In this document: positions 44,301 to 56,049 of the stretch, in pieces | Numbering within the stretch: position 1 is the first letter of the stretch | Layout: every line of letters begins with the position of its first letter | NCBI RefSeq assembly: GCF_947242115.1 | Contig: NC_074713.1 | Span: 13,235,001-13,299,000 of the forward strand | Length of the DNA: 64,000 bases | Origin: Biomphalaria glabrata | Taxonomy: Eukaryota; Mollusca; Gastropoda; Planorbidae | Direction: 5' to 3' | Notes under the pieces: generated by a model | Seen by the model: only the letters and a program-made list of their open reading frames with translations | Databases searched by the model: none | What the model was told of the DNA's origin: nothing | Translations under genes and position numbers: made by a program

Positions 44301-46520
44301 TAATTCAGTATATAATAAATGGATATTCAATCTAAATTAAATTATTGAATTATTGTATTGTCAATTAATATTGATCTAATTAAATTCTTAAAATTGTTGG
44401 CAAGTATTGTATTGGCCATGCAATTGCAAGCCTGCATCAGTACATGGGCGTAGGTGTAGTGTTAGCCAAGGAAGCCTAAAGTCGGGGTTCATATATTATA
44501 TAGGATAATATGATATCCCATTGTCACTGCCTGGTTCTTGTTGTAGGCGTGATGACGCGAATGTCTCTGTGTGTTGTAGATACCTCTTCTGGTACTACTA
44601 TAATGTTCTTAACTAAATACTTTCTCACATGCACTAGATTTGCAGGTGCGTAAGAACACTAACATACTGAACTCTCCGACGACAACATTTAGAATTATTA
44701 TTAAACACTCTGGTAGCAGACATGGATTTTATTCACATATATAATGAATCACAAAAGATATTGGTGACTTCAGCCATCACACAAATTACATCCAAGGAAA
44801 TAAGTTCTGAGTTCAAATCAATTATAATAACTTCAATACTTATACATAACTCTGCTGTCAAAAAATATCCATAGCACTCCTCTCGCTCTGAGAGTCTAAG
44901 ATTAACTGAGGTGTCCACCTCGTGGTCATTCCCCGACCAGGAAAAATCTCATGCTGACTGCACGGAATAGTTCAGTGACTACTAGTCACCAAATGTTGCA
45001 AGGGTTCTAAAACTGATATATGACACCCATGAATAATTTCTGAAATGTTATGCTTTCTCAATAGTAGAGTAGCTAGATCTAGATCCAGATGTAGAATCTA
45101 GTTAATGTGCAGGGCTCCATTAATAATGACTTCCTTCAACTTCAAGACTTCAGTCGCAAAGTGACTCATGGATGTCAAATGAATGCCTACAGCTTGGGCA
45201 TTAGCAGTGGTCAGAAGCTGATGTGTCCAAAGGAATGACAAGTGCTGATACAGTTTGGGGTCAGCAGCATCACAGGCTCTGGCAGGGTGTAGCACTGAGT
45301 GCTACAAACTACCTAAGGGTCACCAGTTTCTTATATCCATTATCACTTCAGGCAATGACAACCTTGAGGAATTGCAACTCTTAGCTCCAATAATATAAAT
45401 CTAGTAAATGATCTAAATCTACTAGAATTCAATTAACAGCCTCAGAAAAAAAATCAAGCTAGTTACAGATTCCAGTGGGCTGGTATAACTATAATGCTCA
45501 AAACCCATTAATAAAAAAACTAGGTCTACTTACCTATTAGTGAGTGTTCACTGCACCTCCTAAAAGAGTGTCTGAGGTTTCACTTATAAAATAAACCTAG
45601 AAGAATTAAAATTAAAGCAACAGCCTAAAAAATAAAAAAAAGCTAAACCAAGCTATAAATCTATCTATAGAACAATAGATATCTAAAGTAAAGGTCATCT
45701 GTTTCTGTGGCTCTTGGTCAGTGTGTGTGTCTTGTGGCCAGCACAACAACCAACCGCCAGTGAGGTTTTGAGGTTCAACCTCTCCAATAAATAGAACATT
45801 TCACACATATATCTGTTTTTCTACCAGTCGAAAGGCTCCATTAATAAAGTGCACTAAATAGCTAATTTGATACTTGACCTGTAATTTATTTTGTTAAAAG
45901 AATTGCAGGATTTCACGTTCTAGACACCTCAGAAAATACCTTTTTGAAACTCAGAAAATAGGAAAATAACACTTGTGGCCCACTCAGGGAATTCTCAGTG
46001 CTTCCCTAGAACCCGAAGTTCCAATGGGTTTCTACTGTCATTCCACTAACTGCAGAAACAAACCCATTCAGAAGCATAATAATACCAAGATAGTAATAGA
46101 AATGTTAACAGCATGCTCCTCCCACTTTCTATGAAACTTGAACCTGATGGCTGAGTGACTTAACAAAACTGGAAACTGTGAATGAAGCAGAGTTCATCCA
46201 TTTTCAATGACTAATTATTGCTTCTTCAAGAAGTAATATCACTACACCTTAATACTTCGATTTCATAAAGTTGTTTGACATCTTCAAATTTCAAATATGA
46301 ATTTATTACTAGGAGATAAACTTATAACCTTTGAATTAGAAGTCTTGTTCTACCTCTTCAGCCACCACTTCCCATCCTACACAAACATTTGGTTCAGTGT
46401 GACATCTTAACAGTTTTTTTTTCTAATTGCACATATTTTTTAACTGTCTTTGCTTGCTCAATATATCTAATAAAAACTTGAGAACCTTTTCTCTATTGAC
46501 AGTCTCAGTCCTGGTCTAAA
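44301..46520. other. Gene-free stretch upstream of the ARRDC gene
   Basis: I find no host exon. 44480-44710 contains a moderately GC-rich piece (GGCGTGATGACGCGAATG) that could be a decayed repeat terminus, and 45098-45295 has a 65-codon minus frame with no recognisable product. A SINE A fragment lies at 45687-45790. The promoter and 5' UTR of the gene starting at 46521 should lie in the right part. Confidence 0.4.
45687..45790 (-). mobile_element. SINE family A fragment, antisense
   Basis: AAAGGTCATCTGTTTCTGTGG and TGTGGCCAGCACAACAACC, then ACCAACCGCC, are the reverse complement of the body of the copy at 23287-23560. Confidence 0.75.
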
Positions 46521-49500
46521 ATGGGGAAACTACAGTTTTATTCCATTACTTTCAACAATGGAAGTGGAGTATACTACGCTGGTAACTGTGTGCAAGGCTA
46601 TGTCACTTTAACCTTGAAAGAGTCTATGAAAATGAGAGGTGGGTTGAAATTTGTAGAGTTTGTGTAACAAACAAACACACACAAACAAAATTTCCTCTCT
46701 ACACTTTTTAAAAAATTATTTTGTTGTAAGAATGTTAATATACATATTATTAAAGTTGTATAGCCTTTGGCATCATTATGTGCAGAAATAGAACTCGCTA
46801 TCTTTTCTGAGCAGCAGTTTCTCTTCAATCTGACAATGTAATAAGATGTTTTTAATTGGTCTTAGTGGCTTGCACAAATAATTTTTCTTCCAAATTATAC
46901 TTTTAGGACATATGAGTGTTAATTAGTAATGCATCAAAGTTTTTTTCTCTTTCATACATTTATATTCATTATACTTAACACCTATCCTTTAAATTTGTTT
47001 TTGTTTAATTTTAGAATAAATTGATATTGTAATTTAATATACACTTTTTTTCTAAGATAGTTCAGAGGTTTAAGGAATGTTCTTTTATTGTAGTTACTAG
47101 CGACAAAAAATTACTTTATCTTCTGCTTACTTTTTTCTTTATTAAAATTTGATTTTATGTTGGAAAGTTTTATGACCTTTTAAAAGTTAGTAAAAAGTCA
47201 TGTTGAAATTTAGTCATCAAGACTAGTTTGGAACCTAACAGTTGCACTTTTATTTAGCAGCATAGACATTTATGTTGATTGTAGTTCACATGACTAAGGC
47301 ACAGATTGGTGATGCTGTTTGTTGAGACATCTTGTATTCGTTAGCCCTATGCATAGAGGGTGTGTTTATATTCTTGTAACCAAAAAGCAAGTGAAAAATT
47401 AAACATGCCTAATATTTATTATAGACTTTGCATGTTGCATAATTGTTCTTTGTTAGACTAAGATGTGTTTGTGTTTAGAACTGATATTGTTGGTTACAGT
47501 AAAATACCATGACTTACACATTTTTTTTAAAGTCTAAGAAGTGTAGGTTTTTAAAAACAGAAAATAAAAACTATGACAAGTTTAAAAATAACTTTAATTG
47601 AAAACATTTATTTGATAAAAGTCTACTTACTTTATGTGCATTGCATCGTTTCCATTATTTTTTAGTGTTAGCTGACATCATCTATTACGGGTGGCTGCCT
47701 GATCATGCGGTATGTGCGCTGGACTGTCATTCAGACTTGTCAATGGTCATTTCATTCTAGGGAAAACAAATGTATTTACTCTATACAATAAAATGACAGC
47801 AAAACTTTGAAAAGGTGGTGGTGGTGGGTGGGGATGGGGGGTTTAAGTAACTCATTTTCATTTCAATGCTATCAAACTACATTACAAAGTTTGCATGAAC
47901 AATCTCTGTTGCAGGTATAAGACTAAAGTTTGAAGGTAAAGCTTATGTACATTGGTCTGAGAGACATACCACTGGTACTGGTGAAAATAGACGCACAACT
48001 ACTAGACATTATTCTGCACATGAGAAGTATTTTGAACAAGAATTTCTTCTCTTTGGAATATGTAAGTAAATCAACATGAATTATTGAGAATCAAAATAAA
48101 AGTTTTTATCATATTGTTAAGATTCTCTCTTACAGGCCTTCTGTAAACACTGCTCAACACAGCACATCTAACTCAAGAACTTGACAGCTAGAGTTTGAAA
48201 ATAATGTGGTAGTTTAATAATAAATAAATAACAGCTAATATAATTAGCAACACAATATACTGACTACTAATGCTTTACTGTACATCACTATACTGCCATG
48301 CTACTGTATTTCTGTCTACTCCTGGGCTCTTACTGTTTTACTCAAGGACTCACATTGTACTGGGCTTACTATGTGTCCTAAACTGAACTGCCTTACACAC
48401 TCTCTGTTTCTCCTGAAGGCTTTTGATGTGCACACAATTAGCTCTATTGCTCCGCCAATACATTTACAACAATATTTTCACTTTCATGTTGAGCAATAAG
48501 GCATAGATAATAGTTTTGAAACACATGAACATGTAGCTGAAATTGTCAGTATGCCTGCAAGAAAAGATCTTGGCTATGTTTTATCACACTCACATCAGCA
48601 ATATTTTAAGTTTTAATATCCCTGCTTGGTATGGCAATCTGAGCATTAAAAATAAACTCCATAGAATCCTAAATGCTGCCGGTAAATTCATTGGCAAAAA
48701 ACAAATCCCATTTTGGCAGCATTTTGAGACAAACATCCATAAAAAGCTAAAAAGATTCTATAAATAAAAAAGCACCCGTTGGGTCAGGATTTTGTGATTT
48801 TACCATCACAAAAGAGATACAAGACACCGATAGCAAAGACAAACAGACACAAACACTCTTTTGTTCCCCTGGCAATCAAATCATTAAATAGAAATAATCT
48901 GATATAAACTTTACACATGTAAATTATGAGTGAGTCTGGTGTGAATGTACATTTTCTTTTTATAGTTACAATGTTTTGTTTGGTGTAATTCACAAATTGT
49001 AAGACAAATTTCCTTACGGACAATAAAGATTATTATTATTAAAGATATTTTTTGAACAGTCAGCAACCTAGGTTTAACAAAGACTACGGATGGTGCAAGA
49101 AATATGTGTGACCAACGCTATAGGCTTATCATTGGTATCCATTGTACCTCCTAAGGTATTTTACTGTATCAAGGATCAGCAAGCACTCTGTTGTAAAGTA
49201 GTTGGAAGGTTACTAATAGAGTGAAGTTCTGAGAGAACACAAACAGTTTAACCCAATGTCAATTCTGCATTTCCTATAAAGGATTTATTTCAGTGATAGT
49301 AATATTCCCAACCACAATGAAGTGTGCTGGTTTAGTTTAGGAAGATTTCTAGATTCTTTTTACTCACATCCTCTTTGTCTGTTGGACTTGGCATTCTTAT
49401 ATGACATTATTGATATTATATTATATGGATGTTGTGAAGCTGGTGATTGAGGGTTTCATAAATTCTGTGATCTTGATCTTGTCCGGAGTAAACTTACTAT

Positions 49501-52500
49501 AGAATGATTACCAGTAGATAGAATAATGTTTGTTATTGTTTTACATTTTGTACCAAATTTTCATGTGGCCTGCCAAGAATTAAAAAAAACAAATTGGCTC
49601 ACCAAGCTACAAAAGCTACCAAGCCACTAATCTCTGGTAACTTAATATTGACAAATGTAAAGAAAAATATTATTTCAAGATGTTTTTTTATTATATGACC
49701 TGATAGTTGTTTCCAAGACAGTCAGAGGTCTCAGAAAAAATAGAGGTTATTCTAAAAAAAAAAAAAAAATCAAGCTTGTGATTTTTGGTCAAATGGTAGG
49801 GTGTCTAGAACTATTAAACTACTGAACATAAGTACAGGTACATTAAATTCAAGCATGTCAATATAATTGTCCTACACCGCACAACTCCCTACCTTAGATG
49901 GGAAAAAAACTCTTCTGTTGTAACACAAAAAGCTGATCTTATCTGTAAATAAAAATAATCATGTCACACCATCTAACTCCCCCAACTCTTCTATCCAACT
50001 AAAAGTAACTAAAAATCACTTCACCCAATTTACACACCTCTTATAGCTCTACTTTCATTTATGTGTATGCACCTGTTGACCAGGAACACCCCCCCCCCTC
50101 CACCTTTCGGGATAGCCATGGTCAACCTCTCAATACATATAGTAAAGCAAGACTCTATATATTTAGCCCTACCTTGATACTACATAAAGATGGTTTGTGA
50201 CATAGGATGAGAGATTTAGCTTTGTATTAATTAATAATTACAGTCACTCTTAATTATTTATCACACTATTCAGACTTTGATCATTTTGTGACCATTCTTT
50301 AAAAGACGCCTCGATATGTGACTAAATTTTAAGTAATGTTAATTTATTAAAATGTAAAAAATGGTAACACGAAAAACTAGTTTAAGATGTCAGTATTCAG
50401 ATTACAGTTTAAAACATTTAAATCAACATGTACAAAATCACTGGCACCTGGCTGCCTGGTTGTGTGGTTGAGACATCATAATCTTCAATTCTGAAGGAAT
50501 GTCCAAAACATGTAAATCAAGAGCAATAACTGAGAGGATAATGTAGGCCTACATTTGCTGATTCTGGTTGATCACCCATGTTGGAAGATTATTTAGCAAT
50601 ACTTTCAATCTAGACAAAAGAACTCAGATGATATTTGATTGTCAGAGAAATAGGGTCTTCTTAGTGATATATCTAGATTAAAAAAGAATACTGGACATAA
50701 GGGCTTAACTATTGGAAAAAAGCTACTTTAATTTATGTATACTCAAGGTTTATTTGCAACACACTAATTCATGTTAACTAAGTTCTTCTAGTCGAAGTGT
50801 TCAATAGATTTGTTTGAATACATGCAGTTCAATAAACCCTTTTTTGACTGTTTTCATATATTGATATTTCTGGCTTCATAGGGCCCAATCAAGGCAGTGA
50901 TACTAAAGAGCTTCCTGCAGGCACCTACACATACCCTTTCCAGTTTCAGTTACCTCATGGACTTCCCTCTTCCTTTGAAGCTTACTATGGTCATGTCAGA
51001 TACACAGTTAGCTCAAACATTGATAAACCTTGGAAGTTTGACCACAAGACCAAGCGTCCATTCACTGTAATCAGCATACTGGATCTCAATCAGATGCCGG
51101 ATGCTTCTGTAATTATGATTAAACTTCACTATTTCACCTTCATTATCTGTTCTCTTCTAAGGAAATTACAAAATTATCAACATTTTCAAATTCAGTGTAC
51201 TGTTGTGATAAACTATTACATTTTAAAGGGTTATGTGTGATTTATTGACATTGGATATCATACATTCATATACCTATGTGTCTGTCAAATCCAGGGTTGT
51301 CTTTATTTATGTGATACTAATGTTGGGACAATGTAAAGCTAGTTATAAGTGATTTCTTTAAGAAATGTCACACATAGAAAAAAAAAATTCATTGAAGGCT
51401 CAGTTTTTTTACTTGATTCTAGAAAAACTAATTGAAAAAAAAATTGATGAATATTAAACACACTCATTTCAAATACTGTAATTTATTTAATCCCAGCTCA
51501 AAATTTAAAGATAAATGGAGATTTGGATGAAAAGATCTTTTTCTTTCTGTTTCAAAAAGTCATATAAATCAATAAACCTGTAACATGTTCACATCAATGA
51601 TTTGACAAACTTATAATATTTTTCTTTTATTAGGACTAATTTGATCTTCTTTCTTTTTTTCTTATAAAAAAAAGGTTGACACCAAGCTGTCTCACCTTTA
51701 TTATAATTGTGCACCTCATATTTGCTTGGATACATAAATACATTGAGTCATTCGCTATATTTATCTAGTTTTTACTATGTCTTGTTCACAGAGAAGCCTC
51801 CAAGAAACCAAACAAAAACACTTATGCTGCCTGTGTTGTAAGTCTGGGCCTATTCAAGCAACTTTCCGACTAGATAGAGCTGGCTATGTCCCTGGCGAAG
51901 CTATTCTAATCAATGCAGAAATCAGCAATGCTTCTAGTAGGAAAATGGACAAGTCATATGTAAATCTAAGAATGGTAAATGCAAGTTAGTTGTATAAACA
52001 TACAAAAATAAAAAATTTTAATGCTTCTGTTTAAAAAAAAAATTAAGATTTATTTTTTTTTTGTTAAAGAGGCTTTTTGTAACACCCAACCATTGTCACT
52101 TTTTTTTTCTTCTTAAATCTAATAAATGATAAAAAAATTTAAAATGGTACTGGTACTATAAGCAAACATCAAATCATGGCTCACTGGAGTAGCTAGTGAT
52201 GGAACAGCCAGACTCAATTTTATGGTCAATGTTGGTGTTGGAGGCTGCCCAGGCTTGAGAAAGCAATTATAGCACATTGCAGGATGGGCCACTTTCCTGT
52301 TGGCTCATATCTTGCTTAACCCATATATTCTTTTTGACTGCCCCAGACTAGCTTATCACTGCCTCCACAGGTCTGGGAAATCACAAGTTCTTGACCTGTA
52401 TGACATACATGCAAAAAAGCATAATAGCAGGGTTCCTGTCTAGGGCTTTTGCAAAAAGGATTTGAACCTCTCAAACCCTCACTCAAAAGGAGTTTGATAA

Positions 52501-55500
52501 TGATGATGATGATGATAAAAATCAGTTTTGTATCAGTTTTTTATTTATAATAATATTCACCATCTTTACCTATGCAATTGTCAGAATTAAGAATTACACT
52601 TGCCTAAGAAATCCATGGAGCATGCACTCAACTCAGCAATGCTTAATTATTTTTTACAATTCTATGCTGATCACCAGAGCTATATTGCCCATAATGCGGT
52701 ATGTGGATCATTCAGAACAGAGATGGAATAAAGTGTTGTGAAAATGACATAATGCCGAGCAGTAAAAAAGGCAAGAGCAATCACTAGAAAGGAGACACTT
52801 TCTCTGCTCTATCCAGCAATTGAAATATTAGGCAGTAGTTATAGTGAAGGAAGTGGGTGGTGCTGTGAAAGTTGTTCCTGAGTATTGGAAGACATTCCTA
52901 GTATTACAATGTTATTGTTAAGTGGCAGCAGACTGGATACATTGTAGCAATATGTGTAGATTCTTCTCTAGTTAAACATCCTCAACTACCTTTAATCCTA
53001 TTTGTTGAGTCAATTTGTCAATATATTTAAACAATAAATAAATAACAACATATTTTAACTAAGTCTTAGCCTACTAAGGTTTGTATTTCATTATTAAGGT
53101 TACTATTTTTCGAGCGACAACAAAGATTAAAATGATCCATAGAGATGTAGCAGTGGTTGCCCGCCCAAGTATAAATCCTCATTCTGAAGATGTCTGGAGT
53201 GGGGAGAAGCTGATCATACCACCTCTGCCTCCATCATTTCTAAATGGATGTAATATTATTGAAGTACATTACTATCTGCAGGTAAAAAAAATATTTTTTA
53301 CAATGAAAATATTTTATTTTTGTAAACATGCCTATAGTCAAAAGTTTTGTTTGGGAAAAAAAATGTTTACCTCCTAAGTCCTTTGCTATTGTGTGATGGA
53401 TAAAATAAGATAATTTCTATTAGTCCAATCAAATGGAAATTCAGTTTGACTACAATTGATCGCCTCATCATAACTACTGTAACAATAGCAATATAGATGC
53501 AAATACGAGCAACATTCACTCATGAAACACTTACACACTCACAACCAGCACTTTATGAATTAGACTTCTATGTACTTCTCGATGACGGCAGATGATCTTG
53601 TAACACTCTGAGCGAAAGTGTAAGGAAACGTTTCTGTTGTTTCATTTCATCTACATAACTTTTATTCAGTACTGAAGGTTTTCTTTTTTTTTTTTTAAAT
53701 GTATCTTCATGTAGATGGGATTGGTTTAATTTTTTTTCACATACCTTTAGCTTAGTGCTGGAACAGTTTTAGCTACTACTTTTAATAAGCCTACAGAACA
53801 GTATATTTATTTAATAATGACAAAGTTATTTATAAATACAAAAACTAAGGTTTGTTAATGTCATCCAAACAACATTGAGTTGATATCATCCAAACAACCT
53901 AGAACAAGATATGAAAGAAACTTTCTTGTTTCCAAATCAAAACACATCTTTTTTTTTTCTTTGTAACACAGCTGAATGTTGACCCAGCAGGACCAGCACT
54001 AGATCTGGAGATACCTTTTGAGATTATCATTGGAACAATACCACTGGCTTCTATTGTTCAACAATTCCCTCCCATGGCACCACCCCCTAACATAATGAGC
54101 CGAATGTATGCCTGGGAGACCGTACCCTCTGCACCACCCCAGGAAGAACTATATCCCCTACCACCTCCAACTGGCTTGCCAAATCTTCGTGAGTACTACA
54201 GCATTTTGTTTGTTGAAATATTTTTTAAAATTTTGATTTAAGGGAAAAAGAAATAAAAAGAGTGATATGATATCTTCAAATGTCTCAAACCATTGTCTTG
54301 TCTCTCGAATCATTGTCTTGTCTCTCAAACCATTGTCTTGTCTCTGAAACCATTGTCTTGTATCTCAAATCATTGTCTTGTCTCTCAAATCGTCTTGTCT
54401 CTCAAATCATTGTCTTGTCTCTCAAATCATTGTCTTGTCTCTCAAACCATTGTCTTGTCTCTCAAACTATTGTCTTGTCTCTCAAACCATTGTCTTGTAT
54501 CTCAAATCATTGTCTTGTCTCTCAAACCATTGTCTTGTCTCTCAAATCATTGTCTTGTCTCTCAAACCATTGTCTTGTCTCTCAAACCATTGTCTTGTAT
54601 CTCAAATCATTGTCTTGTCTCTCAAATCATTGTCTTGTCTCTCAAACCATTGTCTTGTCTCTCAAATCATTGTCTTGTATCTCAAATCATTGTCTTGTAT
54701 CTCAAACCATTGTCTTGTCTCTCAAACTATTGTCTTGTCTCTCAAACCATTGTCTTGTATCTCAAATCACTGTCTTGTCTCTCAAACCATTGTCTTTTTT
54801 TCTCAAATCATTGTCTTGTATCTCAAACCATTGTCTTGTCTCTCAAACCATTGTCTTGTATCTCAAATCATTGTCTTGTCTCTCAAATCATTGTCTTGTC
54901 TCTCAAATCATTGTCTTGTCTCTCAAATCATTGTCTTGTCTCTCAAACCATTGTCTTGTCTCTCAAATCATTGTCTTGTATCTCAAATCATTGTCTTGTA
55001 TCTCAAACCATTGTCTTGTCTCTCAAACTATTGTCTTGTCTCTCAAACCATTGTCTTGTATCTCAAATCACTGTCTTGTCTCTCAAACCATTGTCTTTTT
55101 TTCTCAAATCATTGTCTTGTATCTCAAACCATTGTCTTGTCTCTCAAACCATTGTCTTGTATCTCAAATCATTGTCTTGTCTCTCAAATCATTGTCTTGT
55201 CTCTCAAATCATTGTCTTGTCTCTCAAACCATTGTCTTGTCTCTCAAACCATTGTCTTGTCTCTCAAATCATTGTCTTGTATCTCAAATCATTGTCTTGT
55301 ATCTCAAACCATTGTCTTGTCTCTCAAACTATTGTCTTGTCTCTCAAACCATTGTCTTGTATCTCAAATCACTGTCTTGTCTCTCAAATCATTGTCTTGT
55401 CTCTCAAACTATTGTCTTGTCTCTCAAACCATTGTCTTGTCTCTCAAACCATTGTCTTGTCTCTCAAACCATTGTCTTGTCTCTCAAACCATTGTCTTGT

Positions 55501-55896
55501 CTCTCAAATCATTGTCTTGTCTCTCAAACCATTGTCTTGTCTCTCAAACCATTGTCTTGTCTCTTAAATCATTGTCTTGTCTCTCAAATCATTGTCTTGT
55601 CCTTGCTTCACACCTATTTAAACACTAAAAAAAAAACTTCAATAAATCTAAAGATTATTAAATGGACCTTCAAAAATATGCACATTTAGATACTAGCTCT
55701 GGCATTTGAAAGTCTTTATATTTCAGCTCCACCCAGCTACAGTGAGGCCATCACAGGCAAGTTTGACATTAGAGAAGAAGGGGACAATGAGCATGTGATG
55801 GGAAACTTGCAGTATGCACCTGTGTACACCTACTACAATTGGGGACATACCCCAGCTGCCCTCCCTCCACAGGCCAAGGTAGAAGAAGAAGATTAA
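46521..55896 (+). CDS. Alpha-arrestin (arrestin domain-containing protein, ARRDC family; 7 exons, 414 aa)
   Basis: Exons: 46521-46638, 47915-48061, 50882-51108, 51792-51974, 53099-53281, 53972-54188, 55727-55896; all GT-AG, phases closing to 415 codons. The arrestin N domain covers roughly residues 4-160, with 'SITFNNGSGVYYAGN' at 8-22 and 'AGTYTYPFQFQLPHGLPSSF', 'HVRYTV' in exon 3. The arrestin C domain covers about 180-310: 'GPIQATFRLDRAGYVPGEAI', 'AEISNASSRKM', 'IIEVHYYLQ', 'IPFEIIIGTIPL'. A proline-rich tail carries P-P-S-Y at 360-363, the site by which such adaptors recruit WW-domain NEDD4-type ubiquitin ligases to membrane cargo. Human ARRDC3 is also 414 residues and usually has two PPxY motifs; only one is evident here, with 'APVY' further on. 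Which ARRDC paralogue it matches cannot be settled by eye. Introns hold SINE, LINE and a large minisatellite. Confidence 0.93.
47685..47765 (+). mobile_element. SINE family B head fragment (ARRDC intron 1)
   Basis: GGGTGGCTGCCTGATCATGC, then GCGCTGGACTGTCATTC, is the tRNA-like head (box-A-like start) of family B; box B is degraded and the tail is missing. Confidence 0.65.
47813..47843 (+). other. G-rich tract
   Basis: GGTGGTGGTGGTGGG followed by TGGGGATGGGGGG, 70 bases before the ARRDC exon at 47915. It could form a weak quadruplex in the pre-mRNA; this is inference. Confidence 0.35.
48540..49043 (+). mobile_element. LINE 3' fragment (ARRDC intron 2)
   Basis: Translation shows 'SNILSFNIPAWYGNLSIKNK' near 48595-48655, 'ILNAAGKFIGKKQIP' and, after a stop, in shifted frames 'RYKTPIAKTNRHKHSFVPLAIKSLN'. 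These are the conserved end of an RT ORF of the type with 'S-x-L-x-F-x-x-x-A-W-Y-G-N-L'. It ends GGACAATAAAG followed by (ATT)n, a typical short LINE tail. Confidence 0.8.
50443..50522 (+). mobile_element. SINE family B copy with internal deletion (ARRDC intron 2)
   Basis: A short head (GGCTGCCTGGTTGTGTGG) is followed almost directly by the tail ATCTTCAATTCTGAAGGAAT and GTCCAAAACATGTAAATC. The middle, seen at 6119-6222, is missing. Confidence 0.65.
52150..52520 (+). mobile_element. Possible retroelement 3' end with (GAT)n tail (ARRDC intron 4)
   Basis: The segment ends CAAAAGGAGTTTGATAATGA and a GATGATGATGAT run, the shape of a LINE or SINE tail. Upstream translation ('DCPRLAYHCLHRSGKSQVLD') is only suggestive of a LINE C-terminal region. 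Confidence 0.3.
54280..55605 (+). repeat. 20-bp minisatellite, about 66 copies, in the last ARRDC intron
   Basis: The unit is CTCAAACCATTGTCTTGTCT with recurrent variants (AATCAT, AACTAT, AATCACTG; TGTAT for TGTCT). A longer period of 301 bp (fifteen units plus one base) is marked by the rare TGTCTTTTTTTCTC unit at 54791 and 55092 and by the AAACTATTG unit at 54721, 55022 and 55323. All three plus frames lack stops for over 400 codons because the unit encodes none, giving large spurious open frames. The intron itself is stopped in the exon frame about 50 bases after its donor. Confidence 0.97.
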
Positions 55897-56022
55897 AAGG
55901 ATCAGAAGCCTGAACACCTTTAGTTGACTATAGGCTTAGAAACAGGGAACTAACAAAACTTACATTTTCTTGTCTGCCACTAACTAATTTGCATCTTTAG
56001 TTGATATGTATTTTTGTAATTA

Positions 56023-56028
56023 AATAAA
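56023..56028 (+). terminator. Poly(A) signal of the ARRDC gene (candidate)
   Basis: AATAAA about 130 bases after the stop codon at 55894-55896. Later hexamers could give longer 3' UTRs. Confidence 0.5.
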
Positions 56029-56049
56029 ATTCTAATATTATTATTACAT

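Noticed and set aside
44480-44710. A second LTR-like block upstream of the ARRDC gene
   Set aside because: Slightly GC-richer, but I could not find TG...CA ends or a target duplication.
45098-45295. 65-codon minus-strand open frame upstream of the ARRDC gene
   Set aside because: Better composition than most small frames, but I recognise no family and see no convincing splice sites or neighbours.
54280-55689. Three overlapping open frames of 469, 424 and 416 codons on the plus strand
   Set aside because: All are translations of the 20-bp minisatellite in different frames (SLSC, SNHCLVSQ, IVLSLK patterns), lying wholly inside an intron whose donor and acceptor are well supported.
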